Assembly (NCBI GenBank): GCA_946062035.1
Contig: CAMGTS010000055.1
Location: 1 to 7,792, forward strand
Length of the DNA stretch: 7,792 nucleotides
Direction: 5' to 3'
From: an uncultured Bacteroidales bacterium
GTDB lineage: Bacteria > Bacteroidota > Bacteroidia > Bacteroidales > UBA932
The notes beneath the pieces are model-generated. The model worked only from the letters and a program-made list of their open reading frames with translations. It searched no databases and was not told where the DNA came from. Below, in pieces: positions 6,756-7,792 of the stretch. A program made the position numbers and the translations under genes. Positions within the stretch are counted from its first letter, which is position 1. Each line of letters opens with the position of its first letter.

Positions 6756-7792
6756 TTACGCTTTGACCTTTATCTTTTTACCCGGAAGAATTTTTGACTT
6801 CTTTGAAAGTCCGTTGATGCTGAGAAGGTCGTTGAGACTCATGTTGTGCCTTTTGGCGATCATGTAGAGCGTATCGCCTTTTCTGATAGTATATTTCTTA
6901 TAAGCCGAACCTCCGGAAGACGCCTTTGAAGATGAAACCGATGTTGACGCTGTGCTTGAACTTCCTGAATAGCTTGGAGCGCCTTTCTTGTATATCACAA
7001 GACGTTTTCCAATCTGTATATTGTTGCTTCTCAAGTTGTTCCACCTCTTGATTTGTGAGACGGTCACCCCATAGCGTGATGCGATTCCTCCTAAAGTCTG
7101 TCCTTTCCTGACTTTGATAGTAATCTTGTCCTCTGTAGGAGCGGAATTAGAACCGCTTTTGCCTCCATTGTAAACTACGTTGCCGAAATATACGCTGTCT
7201 TTGTATGCGTAGATCTCTTTTTCTTTTTCAACGAAAGGAACCGTGTAGTTGAACGGAAGATTAAGGACATATCCTTTGTCGCTTGCCGGAATAATATCCT
7301 TGGTGTACTGAGGATTGAGCTCTCTCAACTCGTCTAACTTGATACCGAGGTTGTCGGAAATCTGCTCGAAATGCAGGTTCTTGTGAATCCTGAATGTATC
7401 CACATGGGCCGGCATTGTTATATTATCCGGTACGATGTTATAGGATTTGTAGTAGTTCAAAAGGTATAACGCACCTACGAATGACGGAACATAGCCCCTC
7501 GTCTCTCTCGGGAGGTATGGATATATGTCCCAGAACTCCCTGCTCCCGCTTCTTCTGATAGCTTTGTTGACATTGCCGGAACCGCAGTTGTATGATGAAA
7601 TGGCAAGCGCCCAATCTCCGAAAATAGTATAGGCGTCTCTCAAATACCTTGCGGCTGCGTGGCAGCTCTTGATTGGATCAAAACGTTCGTCTACATAGGA
7701 ATTGATTTCAAGGTCATATTGTTTTGCCGTTCTGTACATGAACTGCCATATACCTTTTGCGTTTGCCCTTGAGACCGCAAACGGATTGAGGG
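6756..7792 (-). CDS. MltD-like lytic transglycosylase with LysM repeats (N terminus outside window)
   Basis: This is the 3' part of a peptidoglycan-cleaving lytic transglycosylase, expected in the periplasm or outer membrane. The frame stays open to the right edge, giving 344 visible residues; the Met at 7739 is internal. The first complete codons encode LNPFAVSRANAKGIWQFM, the SLT core that normally directly follows the catalytic Glu, so that Glu lies just beyond 7792. Downstream are the core motifs FGDWALAISSYNCGSGNVNKAI (40-61, counted from the Met at 7739) and YLPRETRGYVPSFVGALYLL (75-94). A degenerate LysM-like segment lies at about 115-162. Two clear LysM domains follow (205-250 and 281-326), joined by a Ser-rich linker (254-279), so it should bind glycan. 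Membrane-bound lytic transglycosylase D is the closest match I know. Its promoter is outside the window. It converges on the redox operon across a shared terminator. Confidence 0.9.
   Translation of the reverse strand, partial: LNPFAVSRANAKGIWQFMYRTAKQYDLEINSYVDERFDPIKSCHAAARYLRDAYTIFGDWALAISSYNCGSGNVNKAIRRSGSREFWDIYPYLPRETRGYVPSFVGALYLLNYYKSYNIVPDNITMPAHVDTFRIHKNLHFEQISDNLGIKLDELRELNPQYTKDIIPASDKGYVLNLPFNYTVPFVEKEKEIYAYKDSVYFGNVVYNGGKSGSNSAPTEDKITIKVRKGQTLGGIASRYGVTVSQIKRWNNLRSNNIQIGKRLVIYKKGAPSYSGSSSTASTSVSSSKASSGGSAYKKYTIRKGDTLYMIAKRHNMSLNDLLSINGLSKKSKILPGKKIKVKA

Overview
The window looks like a chromosomal core segment from a member of the Bacteroidota, most likely order Bacteroidales. 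I infer this from several things: the hpt-adk gene pair, a helix-hairpin-helix outer-membrane-type protein of a kind I associate with this phylum, an MltD-like LysM lytic transglycosylase, weak or absent Shine-Dalgarno sequences, and several TAnnTTTG-like -7 boxes. I cannot fix the genus. I see no mobile element, phage gene, CRISPR array, tRNA or rRNA.

Layout. Positions 1-775 (minus strand) hold a purine-salvage operon: hpt, then the first 42 codons of adk, which runs off the left edge. An 86-bp AT-rich divergent spacer separates it from purE (862-1374, plus), a de novo purine gene. Next on the plus strand is a protein of about 680 residues (1474-3519). It joins an N-terminal helix-hairpin-helix (ComEA-like) domain to a long beta-rich region ending in Phe, as in outer-membrane barrels. 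After a 190-bp spacer comes a two-gene redox operon (3710-6678). Its first gene is a NapH-like membrane ferredoxin fused to a NapG-like tetracluster ferredoxin. Its second gene starts on the last base of the first gene's stop codon and encodes a Tat-signal, lipobox-bearing aldo/keto reductase with a C-terminal ferredoxin domain. A hairpin with A- and T-tracts (6690-6736) sits between this operon and the convergent lytic transglycosylase gene (6756 to beyond 7792, minus).

How the genes fit together. hpt, adk and purE all feed the purine nucleotide pool, and the shared spacer could coordinate salvage with synthesis. The redox pair is the most interesting part. Both proteins carry twin-arginine motifs (one internal to a polytopic protein), and together they supply many 4Fe-4S sites. 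The simplest reading is a membrane-anchored chain moving electrons from the quinone pool to an exported aldo/keto reductase of unknown substrate. That reading is inference from domains and gene order. The remaining genes are ordinary envelope or housekeeping functions.
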